From NCBI RefSeq assembly GCF_013391475.1, contig NZ_JACBAZ010000013.1:1-63270 (forward strand): a DNA stretch of 63,270 bases, in the 5' to 3' direction. The notes under the pieces were generated by a model. That model saw only the letters and a program-made list of their open reading frames with translations, made no database searches and had not been told where the DNA came from. This DNA comes from Oceaniferula marina (GTDB lineage: Bacteria; Verrucomicrobiota; Verrucomicrobiia; Verrucomicrobiales; Akkermansiaceae). Made by a program: the position numbers and the translations under genes. Position 1 is the first letter of the stretch; each line of letters opens with the position of its first letter. This document shows, piece by piece, positions 15,950-25,734 of this stretch.

Positions 15950-18766
15950 ATGAATTTTCCATCATCTTTGTTGTGTTTCCTCTTGGGGAGCAGTGTTCTG
16001 TCGATGTCGTGTGCCTTTGGTGCTGAAGACGTAGGTTATTTGCCTGATGCGACATTAAAATTTGTCAAGGTGCCGACCCTCACTCCCGCTGCACAGGCTG
16101 TGGACGGTCCTTTACTGGGGAACGGCGATATGAAGGTCGCGATCGGGGGGGCTCCCGAACGTCAGCAATTTCACTTGGGCAAAAACGATTTGTGGAGACT
16201 TCAGCATGGTTACAGCAACTCGAGCCCTGTGACATTCGGTGAACTGGTTCTCGATATCCCCGCACTCAAGGGAGCGGAGTACCAGCTTAATATGCCACTC
16301 GGAGATCCTAGGGCAGAAGCTACATTTCGCCTTGGTAACTTGACGGTAAGCCAGCAAAGCCGGGTGATTGCTGATCGAAATTTATTGTGGATTCGTCTTG
16401 AGGCGAAGGGTGGGGAAGTCGAGGTCAAGCCGCAGCTTAAGGTGCAGCAAGGTCGAGGTTCGGTATCCACGGTCGAAAATCGAGATGGCATGTTTGTTGC
16501 GGCCCGGTCGTTTCCTTCCAATGTGGTTGATATGGCTTCGGGAGCCGCCGTGGCGATGAAGGTGCTTGGTTCAGAGATCGGGGAGAATCATGCAGGAGTG
16601 AAAAAAGAGGCAGCAAAGACGCAAGCATTTCGGGTGGCCATTGGACACGAGCAAATGCAAGGGGGGCGCTGGGGATTTCATGGAGCCATCGATGAGTTGG
16701 CAATCTATGATTTTGCGTTACAGGAAGCGGACATCTCAGGTGTGATGTCGGGTTCTTTGGACAAGAAACCATTGCAGCAGTGGAAATTTGAAAAGCCGTT
16801 ACCGCAATCTCATGGAGTCACTTTGGTTCAGGGGAAGAGCGGGAAAGCGTTGAAACTCAATGGAGAGAAAAAGAACCGGGTGGACGTCGGTGCGCTTGAT
16901 CTCCCAGTAGGGGATATCAGTGTAGCCTCGTGGATCTACATTGATCAGGCAGCATCTGATGCCAATTATATTCTTAGTTGCGGAGAGTGGAGCAAGGGAG
17001 TGAGTATGGGACTATCCGCAGGAAAACTACGCTTTGCTGTTGGAGGTAAATATGTGGAAACGAAGCCTTTGCCTAAAAAAACATGGCTTCATGTGGCTGG
17101 AGTTCTCGATGGCTCTTCTCTGGTGATTTACGTTAATGGCAAGGAAGCGGCACGTAAGCTGGGTGGCGCCGAGCACTGGGTGCAGGGGCATTTTAAACTC
17201 ATCCCAGGGAAGCCTGTTGATATCTTGTTAGCGATGGATAGTTTGTTTGATGCCCCGGATTATAAGCAACGTGTGGTAAAAAATGTAGCTGCGTTGAAAA
17301 AAGCGGAACTTCGTGCCATTGAGCAAGGACATCGTGAGTGGTGGGCTGGTTATTGGCAGCGTTCTTGGATCGAGTTGGATGATCCCGTGCTTGAGTTGGG
17401 CTATTATCGGAGTTTGTATGGGATAGGAGCATGCAGCCGTAATCCTAGGTTTCCCGCTGCGATTTTTGGTTGGGATACCTCAGATCAACCTCGATGGCAT
17501 GGTGATTATCATTTGAATTACAATCATTACGCTCCGTTTTACGCCATGTATGGAGCGAATCGAATGGAACAAGGGGATCCTCAGGATACTCCTATGTTAG
17601 AGTTTTTGAAACGCGGGCAGTGGTATGCAAAAAACGTGACCAAGACACGGGGTGTCTTATTTCCCGTCGGCATTGGTCCATGTGGTATTGAGACGACAAA
17701 GGGGAGCCCTAAATATGCCAAAGGTCCGAATGCGGAACTGGGTGGGTTGTTTTTTCAACAGCGTTCGAATTCAGCGTATGCCTTGGTGAACATAGCACAG
17801 CGTTGGCGTAGTTCTTATGATGTAGAGTATGCCAAAAAAGTATACCCTTTGGTTCGTGAGGTGGCATTGTTTTGGGAAGACTATTTGGTTTATGAAAAGG
17901 GACGTTATGTGATTGTTGGAGATGCCATTCACGAAGGGTCGGGACAAAATTTGAACCCCATCCTTTCGCTCGGGATGGTGCGAAATGCGATGGACCTCGC
18001 ACTTGATATGAGTGCTGCTCTCAAGGTCGATTTGGATAAGAAGGAAAAATGGCAGCATATGATGAGTCATTTGAGTCATTGGAGCACGCAGGAGAAAAAT
18101 GGCAAAACGGTGTTTCGCTATACTGAAAAAGGGACTGCTTGGTGGAGAAATAATACACTGGGGATTCAACATATTTATCCCGCAAACTGCATTGGTCTCG
18201 ATAGTGATGATAAGTGGTTAGAAGTGGCTCATAATACTATTGATATCATGAGTCGTTGGATAGATCACAACGGATCCAATAGTTTTTTTCCTGCTGCCGT
18301 GCGAGTGGGCTATGATCCCGATGTGATTCTTGATCAATTGCGCAAATACACGAAAAATACTTACGCGAACGGATTTCAGCGTGGCAACCCCCATGGAATT
18401 GAGAATTTTTCAACGGTCCCGAATACGATCAACGAAATGCTGTGTATGTCTCACGTTCCGATCGGGGATGTAAAACGCAATGAGTCCGTGATCCGGGTTT
18501 TTCCTGTCTGGCCGAAAGATAAAGATGTCCGCTTTCATACTATCCGGACGTGGGGGGCTTTTTTGGTTTCCAGCGAGCTCAAAGAGGGGGAGGTGAGCTA
18601 TGTTGAGGTGACCAGTGAACAAGGACGTGACTGCACGTTGATCAATCCATGGCCGGGAAGTAAGGTTCAACTTAAAGGGGCTCAACGAAGTGAGACCTTG
18701 AAAGGTGATCGTTTTACCATCAAAACAACGAAGGGTGAGACCGTTCGTTTCACCCGGCAACCATAG
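15950..18766 (+). CDS. Exported GH95-like glycosidase with an inserted LamG domain
   Basis: About 938 residues from ATG 15950 (MNFPSSLLCFLLGSSVL, a signal peptide); the longer frame from 15899 lacks a sensible leader. It is a paralogue of the 11747 gene: DGPLLGNGDMKVAIGGAPER, GDAIHEGSGQNLNPILSLG, NPHGIENFSTVPNTINEML, VIRVFPVWPKDKDVRF. It lacks the C-terminal binding modules but carries a concanavalin/LamG domain at about residues 200-417, inserted in the N-terminal beta-sandwich. The LamG pieces appear in permuted order: the usual last strands (GFHGAIDELAIYDFAL) come first, then KALKLNG, SVASWIYID and WLHVAGVLDGSSLVIYVNGK. It is 33 bp before the symporter gene and probably opens that operon. 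Confidence 0.82.
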   Translation: MNFPSSLLCFLLGSSVLSMSCAFGAEDVGYLPDATLKFVKVPTLTPAAQAVDGPLLGNGDMKVAIGGAPERQQFHLGKNDLWRLQHGYSNSSPVTFGELVLDIPALKGAEYQLNMPLGDPRAEATFRLGNLTVSQQSRVIADRNLLWIRLEAKGGEVEVKPQLKVQQGRGSVSTVENRDGMFVAARSFPSNVVDMASGAAVAMKVLGSEIGENHAGVKKEAAKTQAFRVAIGHEQMQGGRWGFHGAIDELAIYDFALQEADISGVMSGSLDKKPLQQWKFEKPLPQSHGVTLVQGKSGKALKLNGEKKNRVDVGALDLPVGDISVASWIYIDQAASDANYILSCGEWSKGVSMGLSAGKLRFAVGGKYVETKPLPKKTWLHVAGVLDGSSLVIYVNGKEAARKLGGAEHWVQGHFKLIPGKPVDILLAMDSLFDAPDYKQRVVKNVAALKKAELRAIEQGHREWWAGYWQRSWIELDDPVLELGYYRSLYGIGACSRNPRFPAAIFGWDTSDQPRWHGDYHLNYNHYAPFYAMYGANRMEQGDPQDTPMLEFLKRGQWYAKNVTKTRGVLFPVGIGPCGIETTKGSPKYAKGPNAELGGLFFQQRSNSAYALVNIAQRWRSSYDVEYAKKVYPLVREVALFWEDYLVYEKGRYVIVGDAIHEGSGQNLNPILSLGMVRNAMDLALDMSAALKVDLDKKEKWQHMMSHLSHWSTQEKNGKTVFRYTEKGTAWWRNNTLGIQHIYPANCIGLDSDDKWLEVAHNTIDIMSRWIDHNGSNSFFPAAVRVGYDPDVILDQLRKYTKNTYANGFQRGNPHGIENFSTVPNTINEMLCMSHVPIGDVKRNESVIRVFPVWPKDKDVRFHTIRTWGAFLVSSELKEGEVSYVEVTSEQGRDCTLINPWPGSKVQLKGAQRSETLKGDRFTIKTTKGETVRFTRQP

Positions 18767-18799
18767 TCCTATTGATGGAGCTGACCGCACTCATTCGTT

Positions 18800-20611
18800 A
18801 TGACAATCATTGATTTCTTGGTTCTGGGTCTCTATTTTGCGGTGACCTTAGGGGCCGGCTTGTGGTTTGCCCGGGAATCATCCAGCGGATTAAGATCTTA
18901 TTTTTTAGGAGATAATCGGCAGAAATGGTGGATGCTTGCTTGTTCGGGATCATCGACGAATTACTCGGTTGATGGGACGGTTTGGATGATTTCGATGTTG
19001 ATGGTGCTTGGAATGAAATCGTGGTGGACCACGATGATTTGGTGGATGCCGTCATCGATTGTGTTGATGTCGTTTACGGCGATCTGGATTCGCCGAACCG
19101 GTGTGATGACGGCGGCTGAGTTGAATGTGGTGCGTTTTGGAAAAGGAACCGGGGCGAAGGCTGCAAGAACCGGGTTTGCCTTGATGATTACGGTTTTTAG
19201 TATCGCCCAGCTCTGTATGGCCTATGTGGTGATTCATAAATTCGCGACAATTTTTGAGTTTCCCGGGCATGCTAGTGCCTTGACGATTGTCGGTGTGACA
19301 GGGGTCTATGTCATGATCGGCGGGTTCCGGGGAGTTATTGTTACCGACTTCATTCAGAATGTCCTGCTGGTGGTTGTTTCTGTGATGATTGGAGTGATCT
19401 GCATGATGCATTACTCGGCTGATGAAGTGCATCAAGCGGTAGCCAGTGGCTCAGGAGCTACCGAGGTAACAACAGAATATTGGAAGTCGCTTCGTTATGA
19501 CGCGACTCCTCAGCTTGGGGCATTTGAGTCGTCTGAGGTTTACAATGGCTGGAAAGATTTTGGTGGCGCAGCCTTGGCATGGTCGCTGGTTGGATTGATT
19601 GGTTGTTTTGGCGGTGCCGGTGGTCGATATGGTGAGCAGCGATATTTGGCGGCACGGAATGCCAAACAAGCCGCCTGGCAGGCTGGGCTATGGTCGGTTC
19701 TTGCTATTCCTCGCTGGATCGTGATCGCCGGATTGGCCTATTTGGGATTAACCTTGTTTAGGGATTCGGCCTTGCTTGATCCAGATAGCGTCTACCCTCT
19801 TTTTGTGAAATCCAGCCTATTGATTCCTGGGATCAAAGGGCTGGTGATTGCCACCTTGGCCGCCGCTTTTATGAGCACGTTTAGTTCGGAAGTGAATGCA
19901 ACGGCCTCGATGATGGTGCGTGATATCTGGCAGCCTTTAACATCGAAGGGTGATGGTGATGAGGGGCAGTCGATGGTGGTGTCGTATATGACGTCGGGCA
20001 TCCTTGTCGGTGGCTGTATGATTTGCGGGTATTTTTTCGCTGAGAACAGCTCGCTGAATGCCATTTGGACATGGATGTTAGGAGGGCTGTTGGCCTGTTA
20101 TGTGATCCCCTTGGCCTTGCGTTGGTATTGGGGGCGCATGAATGGTTGGGGGTTTGCGATAGGAAGTGTGTCCGGGTTGATCCCCGCCTTGATGCTGTTG
20201 TATAAAAAATTTGCCAGCGCGGATGCGATGGTGCAATCCATCCCCGATGACATGTTTACCTACGGGATTTTGGCGATATCCCTAGTTACCTGTGTTTTGG
20301 CATCCTTATTGACCAAGCCTGTGGAACCTGAATGCATCGATACCTTTTACTGTCGAGTCAGACCCTTTGGTTTGTGGAAGGAAATCCGGTTGCGCGCCAT
20401 GTCCTCTGGACAGCCTGTCAATGAGCCGATTCCATTTGGCCGTGCGATGTTGAACCTCGTTGTCGGCTGTGTGGCTATTTATAGCCTTTATATGGCACCC
20501 GTCTATTTTCTGGGGAAATGGTATTTAGAATCCGCGGTTTGTTTTGCGGTGTTTTCCGTGATGAGTTTCACGCTTTACCACACCTGGTTGAAAAAATTAC
20601 CTGAACAATAA
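18800..20611 (+). CDS. Sodium:solute symporter (SSS family)
   Basis: A 603-residue inner-membrane protein with about 13-14 hydrophobic segments. It shows SSS features: an N-terminal segment FLVLGLYFAVTLGAGLWFAR, the region SSGLRSYFLGDNRQKWWM, and the sodium-site helix AAAFMSTFSSEVNATASMMV. Family members import sugars, sialic acids, amino acids or vitamins with Na+. Between a glycosidase and mannose-handling enzymes it most likely imports the released monosaccharide or a small glycoside. Downstream genes follow by 9 bp or less, so it belongs to an operon through 28421. Confidence 0.92.
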   Translation: MTIIDFLVLGLYFAVTLGAGLWFARESSSGLRSYFLGDNRQKWWMLACSGSSTNYSVDGTVWMISMLMVLGMKSWWTTMIWWMPSSIVLMSFTAIWIRRTGVMTAAELNVVRFGKGTGAKAARTGFALMITVFSIAQLCMAYVVIHKFATIFEFPGHASALTIVGVTGVYVMIGGFRGVIVTDFIQNVLLVVVSVMIGVICMMHYSADEVHQAVASGSGATEVTTEYWKSLRYDATPQLGAFESSEVYNGWKDFGGAALAWSLVGLIGCFGGAGGRYGEQRYLAARNAKQAAWQAGLWSVLAIPRWIVIAGLAYLGLTLFRDSALLDPDSVYPLFVKSSLLIPGIKGLVIATLAAAFMSTFSSEVNATASMMVRDIWQPLTSKGDGDEGQSMVVSYMTSGILVGGCMICGYFFAENSSLNAIWTWMLGGLLACYVIPLALRWYWGRMNGWGFAIGSVSGLIPALMLLYKKFASADAMVQSIPDDMFTYGILAISLVTCVLASLLTKPVEPECIDTFYCRVRPFGLWKEIRLRAMSSGQPVNEPIPFGRAMLNLVVGCVAIYSLYMAPVYFLGKWYLESAVCFAVFSVMSFTLYHTWLKKLPEQ

Positions 20612-20620
20612 GAATTTATT

Positions 20621-23014
20621 ATGTCACAGCTCGAAGAAATACTCGTTATTCATCATAGTCATCTCGACTTAGGCTATACGCATAGCCAACCTATCGTAGA
20701 ACAACTGCACCTTGAGTTTATTGATCAGGCGTTGGACCTGTTGGACGGCTCGGATGGGTGGCCTGAGATTTCAGCTCCGAAGTGGACTTGTGAGGTGACT
20801 TGGCCGGTACTGGACTGGTTGAGTCAGGCGAGTGACGAGCAAATTGATCGGTTCCGAAATTATTACCTCAGTGGTAGGATTGATGTATGTGCGCTTCCGT
20901 TTGGGATGACTCCATTGCTTGGGGAGGGGTTACTTCCTGAACTGATGAAGCCTTTGCAGGTTTTGAAAGACAAGTTAGGTGTGGTTCCTACAACGGCATT
21001 GCAGCATGACGTCAATGGCATGCCATGGCCGGTAGCGGATTTGTTGCTGGATTCTGGAGTGGAAGCCTTTTTTATGGGGATTAACGCGCATTGTGGAGGG
21101 GCTCCGATGCCGCGCCCGGGGATCTTTGATTGGGAATCTCCGAGTGGGAGAAAACTAACGGTCTTCAACGGATTGCACTACAGTATGTTTGATCAGTTTG
21201 CCAAGGTGGATGAAAATAACCCAGAAACATTCAAGGCTGGTATTGAGGATTTGCAGCAGTTTTTAAAAACTCAGAACTATGATTACCCCTTTGTCTGGAT
21301 TTCCGCAACCAATCCACCTGAAGCATGGGATAATTCGCCACCTAACCCAGAGCTAGCTCAACAAATTCAACAGTGGAATGACGCTGGAGGACAACCCCGC
21401 ATTCGTTTTGCAACGCCAACGGATGTTTTGGATCGATTCAATGCTCTGCCATCTCACGAGCTTGAAGTGAAACGGGGAGATTGGACGGATTATTGGAATT
21501 TTGGTTGTGGTTCGACGGCCGCAGATACTGCACTTCATAAGCAGGCGACAGAGAGCCTGGCTCTTGCCGATGGTCTGCGTCAGCAAGGTTATGAGTGTCA
21601 GAATCTTGACACCATGAGACAGGAGGCGGTTGAGCATCTCTTGCGATACAATGAACACACCTGGGGGTCGGACCACTCGGTGATGAATCCGAGCGCGCAC
21701 GTGCGATCTCAGTTGATCCTCAAGCAGCGACACGCCAGTGAGGCTATTGAACGCGCTTCGTTTTTACTTTTTGATGCCTTGGAATCTTTAGCAAAAAACC
21801 CGCTTCAAAGCCGTGGAGCTATGGAAGGCGTTCTTGTCTATAACCCATCATCGGAGGCTTTCGATGGGCCGATTACTATTCCTCAATCATGGCATGAAGA
21901 TCGCAAGCGACTTCGCTGTGAGCGTTTTGCTTATCGGGCGCGCTTTGCCAAAGGATCTGACGATTCCTATGTGGGGCCGGTCCATCTTGAACCGGGTGAA
22001 TGGAAACGTTTGCCATTGAGTGGTTTGAGTCCGTATCAGCCATCCTCTTTAGTGAGTCATGGTGTGATGGATGAGCCAGAAGAAAATGTTCGTCCTGAAA
22101 CCATTCTCAATGAAGACCGTAGTGAGGCTGTGGCTTATATTGAGAGCCCGTTTCATCGGATTGAGTATCATTCCAGCACCGGTCGTTTATTGAGTGTTAT
22201 GGATAAACTGAGTCAGTGGCAACTGCTGGCAGATCATTCGACCTTAGGATTTTTTGAGTTTGTTCACGAACGCCCCGATGCCCGGTTTGATGATCGTCAT
22301 GAAGCCTATTATAAACGGGATATTGAAGACGAACGCTATTTCCGTTCATGTTGGCGTCCCGACTGGAAGGTGATCAGAGAAACGCCGGAGCGTGTGCTGT
22401 CGCATCGAGTTGAAGAACAGGGTGGCAGTGTCACTTTGGTTCAATGTTTACAGGCACGGGGGACTGAGATGCTGGAACAACGGGTCACCTTGCATAGTCA
22501 CACAGCCCGGATTGATTTGGAGATAGAGATGGTGAAATCGGATTGCCATACTCCAGAGTCGATTTATTTTGCTTTCCCTGTTTGCCTTGATACCGGTTGG
22601 AAAGGATACTTCGATACTGTGGGGCAAGGTGTAGAATTGGATGCGGATCAATTGGAAGGAAGTTCGCGTGGTTGGGTGACGACTGATCGTTATGCTGCAA
22701 TTTGTGACCAACAGCACGGGTTAGCGTTGTTCACTCCGGATGCTCCGATGGTGCAGTTTGGGGATTTTAACTTTGGCCGTGATATTCGAGAAAATTGCAG
22801 AGAAGCCAATCCGCTTCTGTTAGCCTGGCCGATCAATAACTATTGGAATACCAATTTTCCAGCCTCACAGCCGGGCCGGGTGAGTTTCCGGTATTCGCTA
22901 CGAAGCTTTAAAGCTCAAGAATTGGAAAAACTTCCAAACTGGGCTTCGGAAGTCAGTTCCCCGCTTCAGGTGCATCCATTGGTGAGTTGCGCTGGTTCAG
23001 ACCAGCCACGATAG
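20621..23014 (+). CDS. GH38-like alpha-mannosidase-type glycosidase
   Basis: A 797-residue protein without a signal peptide, so probably cytosolic. The N-terminal HHSHLDLGYTH holds the His-x-Asp zinc ligands of the GH38/GH57 fold, and QHDVNGMPWPVADLLLDSG contains the expected Asp nucleophile region. LLRYNEHTWGSDHSV supplies the later conserved His/Glu region. The C-terminal half is beta-rich as in GH38. Resemblance is closest to the DUF5054-type branch of the GH38 superfamily, so the exact linkage is uncertain. It would act on imported mannosides before the phosphomannose isomerase encoded next. Confidence 0.8.
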   Translation: MSQLEEILVIHHSHLDLGYTHSQPIVEQLHLEFIDQALDLLDGSDGWPEISAPKWTCEVTWPVLDWLSQASDEQIDRFRNYYLSGRIDVCALPFGMTPLLGEGLLPELMKPLQVLKDKLGVVPTTALQHDVNGMPWPVADLLLDSGVEAFFMGINAHCGGAPMPRPGIFDWESPSGRKLTVFNGLHYSMFDQFAKVDENNPETFKAGIEDLQQFLKTQNYDYPFVWISATNPPEAWDNSPPNPELAQQIQQWNDAGGQPRIRFATPTDVLDRFNALPSHELEVKRGDWTDYWNFGCGSTAADTALHKQATESLALADGLRQQGYECQNLDTMRQEAVEHLLRYNEHTWGSDHSVMNPSAHVRSQLILKQRHASEAIERASFLLFDALESLAKNPLQSRGAMEGVLVYNPSSEAFDGPITIPQSWHEDRKRLRCERFAYRARFAKGSDDSYVGPVHLEPGEWKRLPLSGLSPYQPSSLVSHGVMDEPEENVRPETILNEDRSEAVAYIESPFHRIEYHSSTGRLLSVMDKLSQWQLLADHSTLGFFEFVHERPDARFDDRHEAYYKRDIEDERYFRSCWRPDWKVIRETPERVLSHRVEEQGGSVTLVQCLQARGTEMLEQRVTLHSHTARIDLEIEMVKSDCHTPESIYFAFPVCLDTGWKGYFDTVGQGVELDADQLEGSSRGWVTTDRYAAICDQQHGLALFTPDAPMVQFGDFNFGRDIRENCREANPLLLAWPINNYWNTNFPASQPGRVSFRYSLRSFKAQELEKLPNWASEVSSPLQVHPLVSCAGSDQPR

Positions 23015-23030
23015 ATTGAGAAAGAGCACG

Positions 23031-24794
23031 ATGGATTATTCTATGAAATCGAATTATGACAAACAGCCGTATGTAGAAGTTCCCAGTGGGGCCGGTCGTT
23101 GCGTGTCAGGATGGGCAGCTGTTTGTGCGAAGCTGGAAACCGTTGTCGCTGACCGCAGAGCGATACGTACGGTGATGACAGTGGAATGTTATACTGGCGT
23201 ATTAGAGGACGAGATTGTGGTGGCCATGCAATCGTTGGGGGCGATAAAGATCGTTCGCAGCGCAGAGGCGTTTCTTTCCAAGGGAGAAATTGATGCCAAA
23301 GTGGCACCCTTGAATGGTGGAGATGACCCTGTTTTTGGATGCATGAACCATTTGCAAATGGGCGACTTGATGGATCCGCGAAAGATTGACCAGCTGGCAG
23401 AGGAAATCGAGCAGGCCGAGAGCTGTCTGGTTGTTGTGCTTGGCAGCGGCGCGAGCCTGATTCATCCAGGGGACATTCTGGTCTATGCTGATCTCGCCCG
23501 TTGGGAGGCTCAGTTGCGTATGCGCCGTGATGAGATCTCCAATCTCGGCATCGACAATCACGATTTAAAATGGAGTTTACAGTATAAGCGTGCCTATTTC
23601 ACGGACTGGAGGGTTTGCGACCGATTGAAGCGTGATCTGATGGCGCGCTGGGATTTCGTGCTCGATACCAACCAGCCAGATGAGCCTCGTATGGCAGATG
23701 GCGAAGCGGTGCGAGAAGGTTTGAAAGAAGCAACACGCCGGCCGTTCCGCGTGGTGCCGTTTTTTGATCCTGCCCCTTGGGGCGGTCAGTGGATTAAGGA
23801 GGCTTGCGACATGGATCGAAGCGCTAAGAATTATGGCTGGGGTTTTGACTGTGTGCCGGAGGAAAACTCACTGCTGTTGAAGTTTGGAGAAACGCTCATG
23901 GAGCTGCCCTCGATCGATGTGGTCTTTCAGGAACCTAGGGCATTGCTGGGTGACAAGGTTTACGCACGCTTTGGGGATGAGTTTCCGATCCGTTTTGATT
24001 TCCTTGATACCATCGAAGGGGGTAATCTCTCTTTCCAGGTCCACCCATTGGCTGAATATATTCAGCATCACTTCGGGATGAACTACACGCAGGATGAGTC
24101 TTACTATTACCTCGATGCCGCTGAAGATGCCACCATGTATCTTGGCACCAAGGCAGGCATCGATCCTGAGGCGATGATGGAAGATCTCCGCTCTGCTCAG
24201 CGCGGTGAAAAACACTTTGACGATAGCGCATACGTTAATTGTTTGCCTGCCAAGAAACACGACCATTTTCTCATTCCTGCTGGCACGGTGCACTGTGGCG
24301 GTGGGGGCGGTATGGTGCTCGAAATATCAGCCACACCGTATATTTTCACTTTTAAAATGTGGGATTGGGGGCGGCTTGGTCTCGATGGGCTGCCACGCCC
24401 GATTAATGTCGAGCGCGGCGGGGAAAATATCGTTTGGGAGCGAGATGAACAGTGGGTCAAAGAAAATCTGGTCAACCAGGTTGAGCCGTTGGACAGTGGT
24501 GAAGGTTGGCGCGAGGAGCGCACTGGACTGCACGAGCTTGAGTTTATCGAAACGCGGCGTCATTGGTTCACAGATACAGTGCCCCATGATACCCAAGGTG
24601 GGGTGAACGTTCTCAATTTAGTCGAAGGACGCGAAGTCATTGTCGAAAGTCCGACCGATGCGTTTGAACCTTTTGTGGTGCACTATGCCGAGACCTTTAT
24701 CGTGCCCGCAGCCGTGGGTGCCTACACGATCCGCCCTCACGGTGAGTCAGTCGGTGAAGAGTGTGCCACTTTGAAAGCCTACGTTAGAACCTGA
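23031..24794 (+). CDS. Class I mannose-6-phosphate isomerase, long form
   Basis: Interconverts mannose-6-phosphate and fructose-6-phosphate. About 587 residues from ATG 23031; a TTG at 23016 is a less likely start. The cupin isomerase core lies in the C-terminal two thirds: GGNLSFQVHPLAEYIQHHFG (zinc ligands), HDHFLIPAGTVHCGGGGG and LEISATPYIFTFKMWDWGR. The N-terminal 200 residues are an extra domain resembling the nucleoside-kinase-like extension of long Bacteroidetes/Verrucomicrobia enzymes (CLVVVLGSGASLIHPGDILV), with no intact P loop. It sits 1 bp before the ROK kinase gene, consistent with a kinase-isomerase pair for mannose. Confidence 0.9.
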   Translation: MDYSMKSNYDKQPYVEVPSGAGRCVSGWAAVCAKLETVVADRRAIRTVMTVECYTGVLEDEIVVAMQSLGAIKIVRSAEAFLSKGEIDAKVAPLNGGDDPVFGCMNHLQMGDLMDPRKIDQLAEEIEQAESCLVVVLGSGASLIHPGDILVYADLARWEAQLRMRRDEISNLGIDNHDLKWSLQYKRAYFTDWRVCDRLKRDLMARWDFVLDTNQPDEPRMADGEAVREGLKEATRRPFRVVPFFDPAPWGGQWIKEACDMDRSAKNYGWGFDCVPEENSLLLKFGETLMELPSIDVVFQEPRALLGDKVYARFGDEFPIRFDFLDTIEGGNLSFQVHPLAEYIQHHFGMNYTQDESYYYLDAAEDATMYLGTKAGIDPEAMMEDLRSAQRGEKHFDDSAYVNCLPAKKHDHFLIPAGTVHCGGGGGMVLEISATPYIFTFKMWDWGRLGLDGLPRPINVERGGENIVWERDEQWVKENLVNQVEPLDSGEGWREERTGLHELEFIETRRHWFTDTVPHDTQGGVNVLNLVEGREVIVESPTDAFEPFVVHYAETFIVPAAVGAYTIRPHGESVGEECATLKAYVRT

Positions 24795-24795
24795 T

Positions 24796-25734
24796 ATGAT
24801 TGCAGCAATCGATCTCGGGGGAACCCGCACGAAATACGGATTGGTTGACGATGGCAAGGTTGTCGCCAGTTCTACATGCCCGTCCGATGCACGGGGCTCG
24901 CTTGAGAGGCACCTCGATGAGGTGGTGGCACACCTGCGGATTATGTGTGTGGAGTTGCAGATTACTCTGGAGTCTTGTGAGGGGCTTGGTGTCCTGTGCA
25001 CGGGACTGGTTGATAACCGTGCGATGAAAGTGCTCTCAACGAACGGCAAATACGACGACGCCGTGGATTTTCATTTTTCTGAATGGGCACGGGAGCGCAC
25101 GGGTTTGCCGCTGCGTATGGACAATGATGCCCGGGGAGCTCTGCTTGGTGAGTGGCGTTATGGCGCCGGTCGTGGCGTGGATGATTTGATGATGGTTGTT
25201 TTTGGCACGGGGATTGGCACAGCGGTGCTTATCGATGGTAAGCCATTAACGGGTTCGCATTTTAGTGGTGGAATTCTAGGCGGTCACATCTTGGTGAATT
25301 CCGGAGGGCGACAGTGTACCTGTGGTGCCGTGGGCTGTCTTGAGAGTGAAGCATCCGGCTGGGTGCTTCCTGAACTGATACGCAGTCATGCCCTGTATCT
25401 TGAGAGCAGCATGCAGGGGCTTGATGTGGATACAATCGGCTTTCAGGAACTCTTGGCACATGCGGCATCCGGCGATGCTTGTGCCTGTGCTGTGCAAGAG
25501 CACTGTTTCCGCATGTGGGGCGAGGCGCTGGTGTCGTTTATCCATCTGTATGATCCGCAGCGGATTGTCGTTGGAGGAGGTTTAATGAATTCTCCGGAGC
25601 TGGTCCTGGCGAGCTTTCGCAAAACGGTGGCGAAGTTCATCTGGGGTGATCTGGACCAGGTTGACCTTGTCGCCGCTCAGCATCCTAACGATTCTGGACT
25701 CATCGGTGCGGCGGCACTCTTTTATCTCAAATGA
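24796..25734 (+). CDS. ROK-family sugar kinase
   Basis: A 312-residue cytosolic kinase, probably a mannokinase/fructokinase or glucokinase. Phosphate-binding DLGGTRTKYG is at residues 6-15, the catalytic Asp in MDNDARGALLGE, the second phosphate loop in VVFGTGIGTAVLIDG, and the zinc-binding ROK motif in CTCGAVGCLES. In most ROK kinases the Glu-Ile-Gly-His motif precedes the zinc site; here it reads GGILGGHI, keeping the His. It is coupled to the isomerase upstream (1-bp gap) and to GH92 downstream (ATGA overlap). A partial duplicate of this gene lies at 29043-29309. Confidence 0.92.
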   Translation: MIAAIDLGGTRTKYGLVDDGKVVASSTCPSDARGSLERHLDEVVAHLRIMCVELQITLESCEGLGVLCTGLVDNRAMKVLSTNGKYDDAVDFHFSEWARERTGLPLRMDNDARGALLGEWRYGAGRGVDDLMMVVFGTGIGTAVLIDGKPLTGSHFSGGILGGHILVNSGGRQCTCGAVGCLESEASGWVLPELIRSHALYLESSMQGLDVDTIGFQELLAHAASGDACACAVQEHCFRMWGEALVSFIHLYDPQRIVVGGGLMNSPELVLASFRKTVAKFIWGDLDQVDLVAAQHPNDSGLIGAAALFYLK

